Both the position numbers and the translations under genes were made by a program. From an uncultured Gilliamella sp. (GTDB lineage Bacteria > Pseudomonadota > Gammaproteobacteria > Enterobacterales > Orbaceae), in the NCBI GenBank assembly GCA_946480175.1, contig CAMLIK010000014.1, positions 1-46,760 of the forward strand: DNA of 46,760 nucleotides, given 5' to 3'. Every line of letters begins with the position of its first letter. Positions within the stretch are counted from its first letter, which is position 1. Shown in pieces: positions 38,466 through 46,760 of this stretch. The notes under the pieces are model-generated. The model was not told where the DNA came from. It saw only the letters and a program-made list of their open reading frames with translations, and searched no databases.

Positions 38466-39848
38466 ATGGCAATTTCACCTCCAAAGCGCAGTGCTATTAT
38501 TTTGGCGGCAGGAAAAGGCACACGGATGTATTCCAACCTACCTAAAGTTTTACATAAAATCGGTGGTAAACCGATGTTACAACATGTTATTGATACCGTT
38601 CAACAACTTAATACCGATCGCATCAATATTGTTTATGGTCATGGCAAAAGCGAGCTGGAACAATCGCTACAAAATCAACCTGTACAACTGGTTTATCAAG
38701 CAGAGCAGTTAGGTACAGGGCATGCTGTTCAACAAGCTATTCCATTTATTCAAGATGATGAAGATATCTTAATTTTATATGGTGACACGCCTCTTATCTC
38801 AATTGAAACGTTACAAAATCTTATCGCCAGTAAACCACAAGAAGGCATTGCCTTATTGACCGTGATTTTAGATGATCCAACTGGTTATGGTCGAATCGAA
38901 CGCCAAGACGGTAAAGTGGTCGCTATTGTTGAACAAAAAGATGCCAATGCTGAGCAGCAAAAAATCACTGAAATTAATACTGGCATCATGCTAGTGACAG
39001 GTAAATTACTTAAACAATGGCTATCACGCTTAAACAATAACAATGCGCAAAAAGAGTACTATTTAACTGATATTATCGCTTTTGCTCACCAAGATGGTTA
39101 CCAGATTTTAACATCCCATCCAGTTAAAAAATTCGAAGTTGAAGGCGTTAACAATCGTTTGCAGTTAGCAACCTTAGAGCGCCATTATCAACAACATCAA
39201 GCCGAGCAACTTTTACTTGCTGGCGTTACGTTACTTGACCCTGCACGCTTTGATTTACGCGGTAAGTTAACCCATGGCAAGGATGTCACAATTGATACTA
39301 ACGTGATTATTCAAGGTGAGGTTAAATTAGGAAACAGTGTCTTTATCGGTGCCGGCTCTATTTTGAAAAACTGCACCATTGCTGATAACAGCCAAATTAG
39401 TCCTTACACAGTTATTGAAGATTCAGTCATTGCCGAGCATTGTACTATCGGCCCTTTTGCCCGAATACGACCGGGCAGCAAACTTGATGATCATGCGCAT
39501 GTGGGTAACTTTGTCGAATTGAAGAAAGCCCATCTTGGTAAAGCCACCAAAGCAGGACATCTAAGTTATTTAGGTGATAGTGAAATTGGTAGCAACGTCA
39601 ACATTGGCGCTGGCACAATTACCTGTAACTATGATGGTGCGAACAAATTTAAAACCATAATTGAAGACGATGTATTTGTCGGTTCAGACACTCAACTCAT
39701 TGCACCTGTCAAAATTGGTAAAGGCGCAACAATTGCCGCGGGGACAACAGTAACCAATGATGTAAACGACAATGAACTTGTAGTTAGTCGTGTAAAACAG
39801 AGACAACTTGCCGGCTGGAAAAGACCAACTAAATTGAAAGAGGAATAA
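38466..39848 (+). CDS. glmU: Bifunctional N-acetylglucosamine-1-phosphate uridyltransferase / glucosamine-1-phosphate acetyltransferase
   Basis: 460 residues (E. coli 456). It makes UDP-N-acetylglucosamine for peptidoglycan and LPS. The uridyltransferase loop [20 protein letters not shown] is at residues 13-32. The left-handed beta-helix acetyltransferase half carries hexapeptide repeats and [26 protein letters not shown] and [11 protein letters not shown], which hold the catalytic His/Asn and CoA contacts. It is followed after 3 bases by glmS, the conserved glmUS pair. Confidence 0.97.
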   Translation: MAISPPKRSAIILAAGKGTRMYSNLPKVLHKIGGKPMLQHVIDTVQQLNTDRINIVYGHGKSELEQSLQNQPVQLVYQAEQLGTGHAVQQAIPFIQDDEDILILYGDTPLISIETLQNLIASKPQEGIALLTVILDDPTGYGRIERQDGKVVAIVEQKDANAEQQKITEINTGIMLVTGKLLKQWLSRLNNNNAQKEYYLTDIIAFAHQDGYQILTSHPVKKFEVEGVNNRLQLATLERHYQQHQAEQLLLAGVTLLDPARFDLRGKLTHGKDVTIDTNVIIQGEVKLGNSVFIGAGSILKNCTIADNSQISPYTVIEDSVIAEHCTIGPFARIRPGSKLDDHAHVGNFVELKKAHLGKATKAGHLSYLGDSEIGSNVNIGAGTITCNYDGANKFKTIIEDDVFVGSDTQLIAPVKIGKGATIAAGTTVTNDVNDNELVVSRVKQRQLAGWKRPTKLKEE

Positions 39849-39851
39849 ACA

Positions 39852-41684
39852 ATGTGTGGTATTGTGGGCGCTATCGCCAAACGTGATGTGGCAGAAATAT
39901 TGTTAGAGGGGTTAAAGCGATTAGAATACCGTGGTTATGATTCTGCTGGACTTGCTATAATTTCGCCTATTGGTGAATTACAGCGTGTAAGACGTGTCGG
40001 AAAAGTAAAGGCGCTTAAAGATGCACTAGACGAACATCCGATCAAAGGGTCAACAGGGATTGCACATACTCGCTGGGCAACGCACGGCGAACCGGTCGAA
40101 CATAATGCCCACCCACATGTATCAGGCTTTATTGTCGTTGTACATAATGGCATTATCGAAAATTTTGAGCCGCTACGTGAAACACTCATCGCAAAAGGCT
40201 ACCAATTTCGTTCAGAAACCGATACTGAAGTTATTGCTCACTTAATTCACAATATTATTGCAACCGAAGATTGCTCACTTTTTGAAGCAGTACAAAAAGC
40301 GATACCACAATTACGCGGTGCTTATGGCACCGTGGTAATGGATACTCGCAACCCAGACATTTTGATTGCTGCGCGCTCAGGTAGTCCATTAGTAATTGGT
40401 TGTGGTGTTGGCGAAAACTTTATTGCCTCAGATCAGCTAGCGTTATTACCGGTTACTCGCCAATTTATCTTTTTAGAAGAAGGCGATATTGCACTGGTCA
40501 CTCATCGCACTGTAACCATTTTTGACAAAAATTACCAAGAAGTAAATCGCTCTTGCGTAGAATCTGATGCGAAATATGATGCGGGTAGTAAAGCAGGCTT
40601 CAATCACTATATGCAAAAAGAGATTTACGAACAACCTAATGCCATCAAAAATACCCTTGAAGGCCGTATGGCGCATGGTAAAGTAGATTTGTCTGAACTT
40701 GGCGTCGATGCTGAAAATATTCTAAAACAGGTTGAGCATGTGCAAATTGTAGCTTGTGGCACCGCTTATAATGCTGGGATGGTAGCTCGCTATTGGTTTG
40801 AAGCCTTGGCCGGTATTCCTTGTGACGTTGAAATCGCTTCAGAATTCCGCTATCGAAACCCCGCGCGTCGTAAAAACAGTTTATTTATCACCCTTTCACA
40901 ATCAGGTGAAACGGCAGATACCCTTGCGGCATTACGCTTAGCAAAAGAGAATAATTACCTAACTACCCTTGCCGTCTGTAATGTGGCGGCCTCCACTCTG
41001 GTACGTGAAGCGGATTTGGTGTTATTGACCAAAGCTGGCGTTGAAATTGGCGTTGCTTCAACCAAAGCTTTTACCACCCAATTGACAGTATTATTACTTT
41101 TAGTGGCCAAATTAGGGCGACTTAATAACATGTCCGAAATCACCGAACAAGCGATCGTCCATGCTCTGCAAACCTTACCAAACCGCATTGAACAAGTGTT
41201 AATGGCCGAACCAATAATCAAAAAACTTGCAGGTCACTTTGTCAATAAACACCATGCACTATTTTTAGGCCGTGGCGACGAGTACCCAATCGCCATGGAA
41301 GCGTCATTAAAATTAAAAGAGATCTCCTACATTCATGCCGAAGCTTACGCCGCTGGTGAATTAAAACATGGTCCATTAGCGTTAATTGATGCCGATATGC
41401 CAGTGATTGTAATGGCACCGACCAATGACTTACTTGAAAAACTTAAAGCCAATATTGAAGAAGTGCGTGCCCGTGGTGGTCAACTTTATGTGTTTGCCGA
41501 GCAAGATGCAGGTTTTGTCAGTGACGATACTATGCATATTATCAACTTACCCCATATTGAAGAATTTACTGCGCCAATCTACTACACAGTTCCGACGCAA
41601 TTACTTGCTTATCATGTCGCCCTAATTAAAGGTACCGATGTCGACCAACCACGTAACCTAGCAAAATCGGTGACAGTGGAGTAA
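39852..41684 (+). CDS. glmS: Glutamine-fructose-6-phosphate aminotransferase (isomerising)
   Basis: 610 residues, E. coli-like length. It makes glucosamine 6-phosphate from fructose 6-phosphate and glutamine. Cys2 ([12 protein letters not shown]) is the glutaminase nucleophile, with HTRWATHG and the HNGIIENF loop following. Two SIS domains follow ([16 protein letters not shown] and [20 protein letters not shown]). The C-terminus ends KSVTVE, needed for fructose-6-phosphate binding. The glmU stop is 3 bases away and the ribosome site lies in the end of glmU (AAAGAGGAA). No glmS ribozyme is expected in this group and none is seen. Confidence 0.97.
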   Translation: MCGIVGAIAKRDVAEILLEGLKRLEYRGYDSAGLAIISPIGELQRVRRVGKVKALKDALDEHPIKGSTGIAHTRWATHGEPVEHNAHPHVSGFIVVVHNGIIENFEPLRETLIAKGYQFRSETDTEVIAHLIHNIIATEDCSLFEAVQKAIPQLRGAYGTVVMDTRNPDILIAARSGSPLVIGCGVGENFIASDQLALLPVTRQFIFLEEGDIALVTHRTVTIFDKNYQEVNRSCVESDAKYDAGSKAGFNHYMQKEIYEQPNAIKNTLEGRMAHGKVDLSELGVDAENILKQVEHVQIVACGTAYNAGMVARYWFEALAGIPCDVEIASEFRYRNPARRKNSLFITLSQSGETADTLAALRLAKENNYLTTLAVCNVAASTLVREADLVLLTKAGVEIGVASTKAFTTQLTVLLLLVAKLGRLNNMSEITEQAIVHALQTLPNRIEQVLMAEPIIKKLAGHFVNKHHALFLGRGDEYPIAMEASLKLKEISYIHAEAYAAGELKHGPLALIDADMPVIVMAPTNDLLEKLKANIEEVRARGGQLYVFAEQDAGFVSDDTMHIINLPHIEEFTAPIYYTVPTQLLAYHVALIKGTDVDQPRNLAKSVTVE

Positions 41685-41696
41685 TTTATTAGATTA

Positions 41697-41756
41697 AATG
41701 TGAGGACTTAATATATATAGTTATGATATCATCATCAAAATTAGAGTTCTCACATT
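41697..41756 (+). other. Long stem-loop after glmS
   Basis: Arms 41697-41708 and 41745-41756 pair over 12 positions with one G-U; the loop is AT-rich. There is no T-tract, so a role as terminator or mRNA 3' protector is uncertain. Confidence 0.4.
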
Positions 41757-41954
41757 AAATCAATTGGATAAAGAAAAAGAATATCGCAACGATATGAATA
41801 TTTATTTCTTGCGAATTAATCGATTTAGAATGATGAGACGCTTCTGGCATATAAAAATTATCTAATTATTAAACAATTCCCCATCTACTTCAACATACAT
41901 ATATTGACTAATAAGACTTAGCACAATCACTATTAATTGTTTACTTTATGCATA

Positions 41955-42746
41955 CTAATATTCTAACTTTCGTGTTATCGACATATCTAATTCACTATCA
42001 CCGTTAAAACATTGGCTAACAGTCCAATCACCGTGTTCATTATATTGACTATAGTAACAAGTAGATATTCGATACTTAGACTCATTGATATCTTTGGGTA
42101 ACGATGCAGTGTTTCCGTTTAGTAATGGATCCTCCTGTTTTGAAATGGAAGAAATCAGTCTATTTTCATCATCATAATAATATAAATTTGTTGACAGAAA
42201 AGTAAGTATTTTTTTGGGCCTAATGGTTTCAATTTCTCGTTCGTTATGCTGAATAAGATTATTGTTTTTATCATATAAATAAGTTCCTATATAATTTTTC
42301 CCATCTACATTTTCATTTGAAGAAATCAATTTTCCTTGTTCATCATATTTATAATAAGAAGTTATTTTTTGGTTAGAATCTTTAATTTCTGTAACGTTTT
42401 TTTGATCATCAAATTGCACTGAATAATTAACGAAAGTTCCTTTTTCATTTCGTGTTAAAACTTGCATCTTATAATCCATAATCAGACCTTTTTTATCAGG
42501 AGCAGATTCTTCTATAATAAGACCATTATCATCTGAATATACTTCTAAATTACTGACAGAAGATGTTGGTTGGATATTTTCAATAAGTAATTCTTGTTTT
42601 TTTATAGGAACAGAATGCGGAATATACTCAGGAAAAAGAAGAAAGAGATAATTATTAGTAACACGAATATGGTTACGTTCATCATCAACAGATGCGAAGG
42701 CATAAAAATTAAAAAAACAGCATACTACTAATAAAAGCTTTTTCAT
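41955..42746 (-). CDS. Secreted protein with YD-repeat-like motifs, paralog 1
   Basis: 263 residues; function not recognised. A signal peptide is visible (MKKLLLVVCCFFNFYAFAS). The C-terminal half has tyrosine-aspartate motifs reminiscent of RHS/YD repeats: YKYDEQGKLIS, YLYDKNNNLIQ, YYYDDENRLIS and finally YNEHGDWT. In the N-terminal third, NNYLFLLFPEYIPHS has an equivalent in the neighbouring gene. The two genes are tandem paralogs of equal length. There are only about four YD units, too few for a full RHS shell, so it is more likely a small periplasmic or surface protein. Confidence 0.75.
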   Translation of the reverse strand: MKKLLLVVCCFFNFYAFASVDDERNHIRVTNNYLFLLFPEYIPHSVPIKKQELLIENIQPTSSVSNLEVYSDDNGLIIEESAPDKKGLIMDYKMQVLTRNEKGTFVNYSVQFDDQKNVTEIKDSNQKITSYYKYDEQGKLISSNENVDGKNYIGTYLYDKNNNLIQHNEREIETIRPKKILTFLSTNLYYYDDENRLISSISKQEDPLLNGNTASLPKDINESKYRISTCYYSQYNEHGDWTVSQCFNGDSELDMSITRKLEY

Positions 42747-42841
42747 CTATATTCTCTTTTTATTATTAATATCTTAACTATTTTTATCATAAAGAAATTT
42801 TTAATTAAATATAGTAAAGGATAATATTCATTTTAATATAA

Positions 42842-43633
42842 TTACCAATATTCTATTTCTCTCTTAAAATCGCCTAGATTTTTTTTGTTTGCGGAACAAT
42901 AACCTTTTGTCCAATCACCATGCTTATTATGGTTGATGAAAAAACAATCCATATTAATTCTGTTTTTGGTCTCAGCTAAATACATCGATTGTTTTGTTTG
43001 AATTATTCTATTTTCATCATCATATATATATTCTATTATTTCATTGCTGGTTTCATCTGATGAAAAAAGTTCTGGGTCTTCAACATTTTCACTCTTAATT
43101 AATTTAGCTAAATTTTGATTTGTATAATCAATTTTATTCATTACAAAAAAAGCATTAACTTTTTCTAAAAAATTGATTAATCTTTTCTTCTCATCATAAA
43201 TATAGTTGGTATTAATATCAAAAAAGTCATTTTTAGATAACGACTCTTTTTGGATATCATTATTTTCATTGAAAGTAATATCATACTTAGAAATCTGAGT
43301 TGACTTTGCTTCAGAACTCGAATTAACAAAAGAGTTACTAATCAATCTAAATTTTTTCTCATAATCAATTAGCCACAAACCTAGATTTTTTTTATGAATG
43401 AAAGTAATAAAACCATTTTTTTGGCATTCTATAATTGTATTTTTCCCAGCAACTTTAGTAAATGGAAGGTTGAAAGGTAACGTTGAGGAAATTTCTTGTC
43501 TCTTTATCGTAGTTGAATGAGGTGATAATTCAGGATAAGAGTATATTAAATAATTGTTATATACTTTTATATTTACTTCGGAATAAGAATAATAACTAAA
43601 AGTAAATAACACGATAAATATTAATTTTTTCAT
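42842..43633 (-). CDS. Secreted protein with YD-repeat-like motifs, paralog 2
   Basis: 263 residues; function not recognised. The signal peptide is MKKLIFIVLFTFSYYSYS. The shared features with 41955-42746 are YNNYLIYSYPELSPHS in the first third, YIYDEKKRLINF and YIYDDENRIIQ motifs, and NKHGDWTKGYC near the end. The paralogs differ widely in the middle, suggesting old duplication or diversifying selection. They are separated by 95 bases in the same direction and could be one transcript. Very low GC and no neighbours of known function. Confidence 0.75.
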   Translation of the reverse strand: MKKLIFIVLFTFSYYSYSEVNIKVYNNYLIYSYPELSPHSTTIKRQEISSTLPFNLPFTKVAGKNTIIECQKNGFITFIHKKNLGLWLIDYEKKFRLISNSFVNSSSEAKSTQISKYDITFNENNDIQKESLSKNDFFDINTNYIYDEKKRLINFLEKVNAFFVMNKIDYTNQNLAKLIKSENVEDPELFSSDETSNEIIEYIYDDENRIIQTKQSMYLAETKNRINMDCFFINHNKHGDWTKGYCSANKKNLGDFKREIEYW

Positions 43634-43838
43634 ACCTAGTACTTTCCTATATCCATTATTTTTACGTTACAAATGTTATACAATCTTTACAGATTATACA
43701 CGCAATTAATTATACGCATTGTTAAATTGGATTAATAAAAGCATAGTGAGTATGAATATTTACTAATCTATTACTTAAGCAACTTTATAAAGTCTCAAAA
43801 TTATTTAGCAAATTGATTTTTTAGTCTAAATTGGTGGA

Positions 43839-44147
43839 TTATGCTGCAGTGTTTTTTTTGCCGAAAATTAAAAATAAAATAACCGCAATGAATAGTAATA
43901 TTATATGGAAGAAAACAAACATTTGATAACTGCTAAAACCAGTACTACTTGCTATAGCAGCTAACAGCGGAGAAAAAAATGCAGTACTAATAATATTAAT
44001 GCCGAATATAGTAGTAGAAATAGTCGGTTGTTTAACAAAAGTAATTAACGCCAATAAACTACATAACATAGCTAAAAGTAAACCGAAAAATGGAATAAAA
44101 ACAGATATTATAGCTAAAATTAATCCAAAAATTGAGAGCGCTTTCAT
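43839..44147 (-). CDS. Small membrane protein of unknown function
   Basis: 102 residues, mostly hydrophobic: MKALSIFGLILAIISVFIPF and a second N-terminal hydrophobic stretch, a middle segment around IFGINIISTAFFSPLLAA, and a C-terminal helix FFHIILLFIAVILFLIFG. Three or four membrane passes are likely. It begins at ATG 44145-44147 after TTAGAGGTAAG, a good ribosome site. No domain family is recognised. It lies upstream of and in the same direction as the YD-like gene pair, but about 200 bases away. Confidence 0.7.
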   Translation of the reverse strand: MKALSIFGLILAIISVFIPFFGLLLAMLCSLLALITFVKQPTISTTIFGINIISTAFFSPLLAAIASSTGFSSYQMFVFFHIILLFIAVILFLIFGKKNTAA

Positions 44148-44399
44148 CTTACCTCTAATTAAAATAATGATTCTTCATCGAATCTACTAAATAAAATATG
44201 ACAAAACTGGTTTACACCTATAACAAGCGCATACTAACAAATTTTAATCTGAGATAAAACTATTCTCAATAATTCAATAAAATATTGATAACGTATCAAT
44301 AAATTATCATGTTTACCTTTACTTTACTCTGATAGCCGCCAATTCTATTCACTCATCCAACGTCCAATTGACCATTCTTGTGGTAATCAAAGGCAAAAG

Positions 44400-44415
44400 T
44401 GTGATCTAAATCACA
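44400..44415 (+). promoter_or_regulatory. CRP site, distal, mtl promoter
   Basis: TGTGA-TCTAAA-TCACA, a perfect match to the CRP core consensus. Its centre is 44 bases upstream of the centre of the proximal site. Confidence 0.85.
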
Positions 44416-44443
44416 AAATCAGAAAATACCCCGCTTTTAACAG

Positions 44444-44459
44444 TGTGACATTCGTCACA
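44444..44459 (+). promoter_or_regulatory. CRP site, proximal, mtl promoter
   Basis: TGTGA-CATTCG-TCACA, a perfect CRP core. If transcription starts about 7 bases past TACAAT (44501-44506), the site is centred near -61.5, the class I activation position. Confidence 0.87.
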
Positions 44460-44500
44460 TTTTTTGATTATTTTTGATGAATCTACTAACTAAATACTTC

Positions 44501-44506
44501 TACAAT
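44501..44506 (+). promoter_or_regulatory. Candidate -10 element of mtlA
   Basis: TACAAT with no good -35, as usual for CRP-dependent promoters. The predicted start near 44513 gives a leader of about 35 bases. Confidence 0.5.
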
Positions 44507-44547
44507 AGTTGCATAATGATTATATCAATCAAAAAGGAAAGATTTAT

Positions 44548-46428
44548 ATGACAACATCAAACATTAAACTAAAAGTCCAAAATTTTGGGCGGTTCCTAAG
44601 TAATATGGTGATGCCAAATATCGGCGCATTTATTGCTTGGGGTTTTATAACCGCAATTTTTTTATATAACGCTAATGACCCTAACGCTGGGGGATGGTTT
44701 CCAAATGAAGGGGTATCAACTGCTTTTATCGGACCAATGATCACTTACCTACTTCCCCTACTAATTGGTTATACAGGAGGTAAATTAGTTTATGGAGAAC
44801 GAGGGGGGGTAGTTGGTGCGGTTACCACAATTGGCGTAATTGTCGGTGTATCTATCCCAATGTTTTTAGGTGCAATGATTTCCGGTCCTTTAGGTGGATG
44901 GTGTATTAAACAGTTCGATAAGTTAATTGATGGCAAAATCAAAAGTGGCTTTGAAATGTTAGTTAATAACTTTTCAGCTGGCATTATTGGTATGATTCTT
45001 GCGCTTATCGCTTACTTCGGGATTGGTCCTGCTGTTGCTTCATTAACTAATGTACTTATTGTTGCTGTACAATTCATGGTAGATCATGGTTTATTACCAT
45101 TGACTTCAATCCTTGTTGAACCAGCAAAAATACTATTTCTCAACAATGCAATTAATCACGGCGTATTTACATCTCTAGGTGTAACACAAGTAGCAGAAAC
45201 AGGTAAATCTATATTCTTCTTGATTGAAGCAAACCCAGGACCAGGCTTAGGTTTATTACTTGCTTATATGTTCTTTGGTAAAGGTGCAGCAAAAGGGTCG
45301 GCTAGTGGTGCGGCAATTATTCACTTCTTTGGTGGTATCCATGAAATTTACTTCCCTTATGTCTTAATGAATCCAAGACTCATTATCTCTGTGATTTTAG
45401 GCGGCATGACTGGTGTATTCACTTTAACATTATTTAACGCTGGTTTAGCTGCACCAGCATCACCAGGTTCTATCTTCGCAGTAATGAGTATGGCAAAGGG
45501 TTCATATTTAGGAGTAACAGTATCTGTACTTGCAGCAACTACAGTCTCATTTATTGTGTCAGCAATTTTATTAAAAACCACAAAAGATAATGGTAAAAGT
45601 TTAGATGAAGCAAAATCTGATGTCACTGCAATGAAAAGCGAAGCCAAAGGAGAAAGTGGTAAACTTGACCTTGCTAACGTGAAAAAAATCATCGTCGCTT
45701 GTGATGCAGGTATGGGCTCAAGTGCCATGGGCGCAGGTGTGTTACGTAAAAAAATAGAAGATGCTCATTTAGGTATCAATGTGACAAACTTAGCAATAAA
45801 TAACTTACCAACTGATGCTGATATCGTCATCACCCATAAAGACTTAACTGCACGTGCAAAACAATATGCACCAAACGCATACCATATTTCATTAACTAAC
45901 TTTTTAGACAGTAATTTATATGCTAATTTAGTAAATGATTTAGTGAAAGCTCAAGGCCAAAAAGTTGCGCCTACAAAAGAATCACAGAACCAACAACCTC
46001 TGTTTAAGTTAAGTGAAAAAAATATCTTTTTAGGCTTAACTGCACAAACTAAAGAAGAAGCTATTCGCTTTGCAGGACAAAAATTGGTCGAAAACGGTTA
46101 CGTTAAACCAACTTATATCGAAGCCATGTTAGAACGTGAACGTTTAACATCCACCTATTTAGGCGAATCTATAGCTGTTCCGCACGGCACTATTGAAGCG
46201 AAAGAAGATGTTATTAATACCGGTATCGTATTTTGCCAATACCCAGCGGGTGTACAATTTGGTGAAGAAGAGCAAGACAAAGCTAAAATTGTGATTGGCA
46301 TTGCCGCTCGCAACAATGAACATCTTGAGGTTATCGCAAAATTAACTAATGCACTTGACGACGATAAGATTATTGCAAAACTAGCTACAACTAGCGATAT
46401 TCAAGAAGTCTTAGCAATATTAAGCTAA
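44548..46428 (+). CDS. mtlA: PTS mannitol transporter EIICBA
   Basis: 626 residues (E. coli 637). It imports and phosphorylates mannitol to mannitol 1-phosphate. The EIIC membrane part includes GGIHEIYFPYVLMNPR. The EIIB phosphocysteine is Cys385 in VACDAGMGSSAMG, and the EIIA phosphohistidine is His546 in AVPHGTIEAK, so all three domains are present in one chain. The true start is ATG 44548 after AAGGAAAG; the open frame extends to 44509 but lacks a ribosome site. The operon continues with mtlD. Two CRP sites upstream indicate catabolite control. Confidence 0.97.
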   Translation: MTTSNIKLKVQNFGRFLSNMVMPNIGAFIAWGFITAIFLYNANDPNAGGWFPNEGVSTAFIGPMITYLLPLLIGYTGGKLVYGERGGVVGAVTTIGVIVGVSIPMFLGAMISGPLGGWCIKQFDKLIDGKIKSGFEMLVNNFSAGIIGMILALIAYFGIGPAVASLTNVLIVAVQFMVDHGLLPLTSILVEPAKILFLNNAINHGVFTSLGVTQVAETGKSIFFLIEANPGPGLGLLLAYMFFGKGAAKGSASGAAIIHFFGGIHEIYFPYVLMNPRLIISVILGGMTGVFTLTLFNAGLAAPASPGSIFAVMSMAKGSYLGVTVSVLAATTVSFIVSAILLKTTKDNGKSLDEAKSDVTAMKSEAKGESGKLDLANVKKIIVACDAGMGSSAMGAGVLRKKIEDAHLGINVTNLAINNLPTDADIVITHKDLTARAKQYAPNAYHISLTNFLDSNLYANLVNDLVKAQGQKVAPTKESQNQQPLFKLSEKNIFLGLTAQTKEEAIRFAGQKLVENGYVKPTYIEAMLERERLTSTYLGESIAVPHGTIEAKEDVINTGIVFCQYPAGVQFGEEEQDKAKIVIGIAARNNEHLEVIAKLTNALDDDKIIAKLATTSDIQEVLAILS

Positions 46429-46434
46429 CTTAAC

Positions 46435-46458
46435 CACTTCCTACTAAGGTAGGAAGTG
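46435..46458 (+). other. Intercistronic hairpin mtlA-mtlD
   Basis: Perfect 10-bp stem (46435-46444 with 46449-46458) and 4-nt loop just past the mtlA stop, without a T-tract. It probably tunes relative mRNA levels instead of ending transcription. Confidence 0.6.
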
Positions 46459-46493
46459 TTCATAAAAACGATTCAAGATTAAGGGTTATTATT

Positions 46494-46760
46494 ATGCAAG
46501 CATTACATTTTGGCGCCGGCAATATTGGGCGTGGTTTTATTGGTAAACTATTATCCGATGCGGGTGTCCATGTCACCTTTGCAGATGTTAATCAACAAGT
46601 TATTGATGAACTTGCAAACCGTCATCAATATCCTGTCAATGTGGTGGGTGAACAATCGATCACCGAAACAGTTAAGAATGTTGATGCAATCAACAGCACC
46701 TCACCAAAAGTCAGTGATTACATCGCCAAAGCCGATCTGGTTACAACTGCAGTGGGTCCT
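46494..46760 (+). CDS. mtlD: Mannitol-1-phosphate 5-dehydrogenase (3' end outside window)
   Basis: The first 89 codons are present; the frame is open to the edge. [20 protein letters not shown] is the N-terminal NAD-binding loop diagnostic of MtlD, followed by [14 protein letters not shown] and [10 protein letters not shown]. It oxidises mannitol 1-phosphate to fructose 6-phosphate. It lies 65 bases after mtlA, in the standard mtlAD order; mtlR may follow outside. Confidence 0.95.
   Translation, partial: MQALHFGAGNIGRGFIGKLLSDAGVHVTFADVNQQVIDELANRHQYPVNVVGEQSITETVKNVDAINSTSPKVSDYIAKADLVTTAVGP

Larger units (their letters stand above)
44148..44547. other. mtl regulatory region
   Basis: About 400 bases with no ORF. 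It holds two consensus CRP palindromes (44400-44415 and 44444-44459) and a -10-like TACAAT at 44501-44506. Confidence 0.75.

Noticed and set aside
39852-41684. glmS ribozyme or GlmZ-type control element
   Set aside because: The gap between glmU and glmS is only 3 bases, so there is no room for a ribozyme. No small-RNA site can be demonstrated from sequence alone.

Overview
The window is AT-rich chromosomal DNA from a gammaproteobacterium. IlvG/M/E/D/A, SohB, HemG, TypA, GlmU, GlmS, MtlA, AcuI, SstT and ChaB all look enterobacterial-type, in enterobacterial gene order where order matters (ilvGMEDA, mtlAD, glmUS). The high A+T content, large surface proteins, abundant sugar genes and anaerobe-type genes (menaquinone-type HemG, fhs) suggest a host-associated relative such as the Orbaceae (Gilliamella-like bee-gut symbionts). 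That placement is an inference, not shown directly. No tRNA, rRNA, CRISPR array, insertion sequence or phage gene was seen.

Layout. 1-5.2 kb: a GH1 6-phospho-beta-glucosidase cut by the window edge, chaB, acuI, sstT and an aldo/keto reductase. 5.2-10.7 kb: a giant autotransporter with an extended signal peptide, about 17 copies of a 53-residue repeat, a (P-T-N/D)67 linker and a C-terminal beta-barrel. 11-13.4 kb: the SDR gene yghA and two tandem paralogous lipoproteins. 13.6-20.4 kb: the complete branched-chain amino acid operon ilvL-G-M-E-D-A. It includes a 27-codon leader peptide rich in Ile/Val/Leu and a textbook attenuator, both missed by length-filtered gene callers. 20.6-22.2 kb: a secreted protein with a lectin-like C-terminus, whose first codons contain a heptanucleotide tandem repeat typical of phase-variable genes. 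22.5-28.7 kb: sohB, fhs with a small RnfB-like ferredoxin, typA and hemG. The convergent ferredoxin and typA 3' ends carry a tandem duplication of about 0.3 kb that left a fragment of each gene.

29.1-38.3 kb is the main accessory region and looks like a catabolic island for an unidentified polyol or sugar. It has two zinc alcohol dehydrogenases, a PfkB-family kinase, an aldo/keto reductase, a class II ketose-phosphate aldolase, a DeoR-type regulator and two divergently transcribed major-facilitator transporters. A coherent reading is: import by MFS, oxidation to a ketose, phosphorylation, aldol cleavage, reduction of the aldehyde. It does not match the gene content of a standard pathway I can name.

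38.5-41.7 kb: glmU-glmS, amino-sugar and cell-wall precursor synthesis. 41.9-44.1 kb: two tandem secreted paralogs with YD-repeat-like motifs and a small membrane protein. 44.4 kb to the end: the mannitol operon mtlA-mtlD (mtlD truncated by the window), with two perfect CRP-type palindromes upstream at spacings that fit cAMP-CRP activation.
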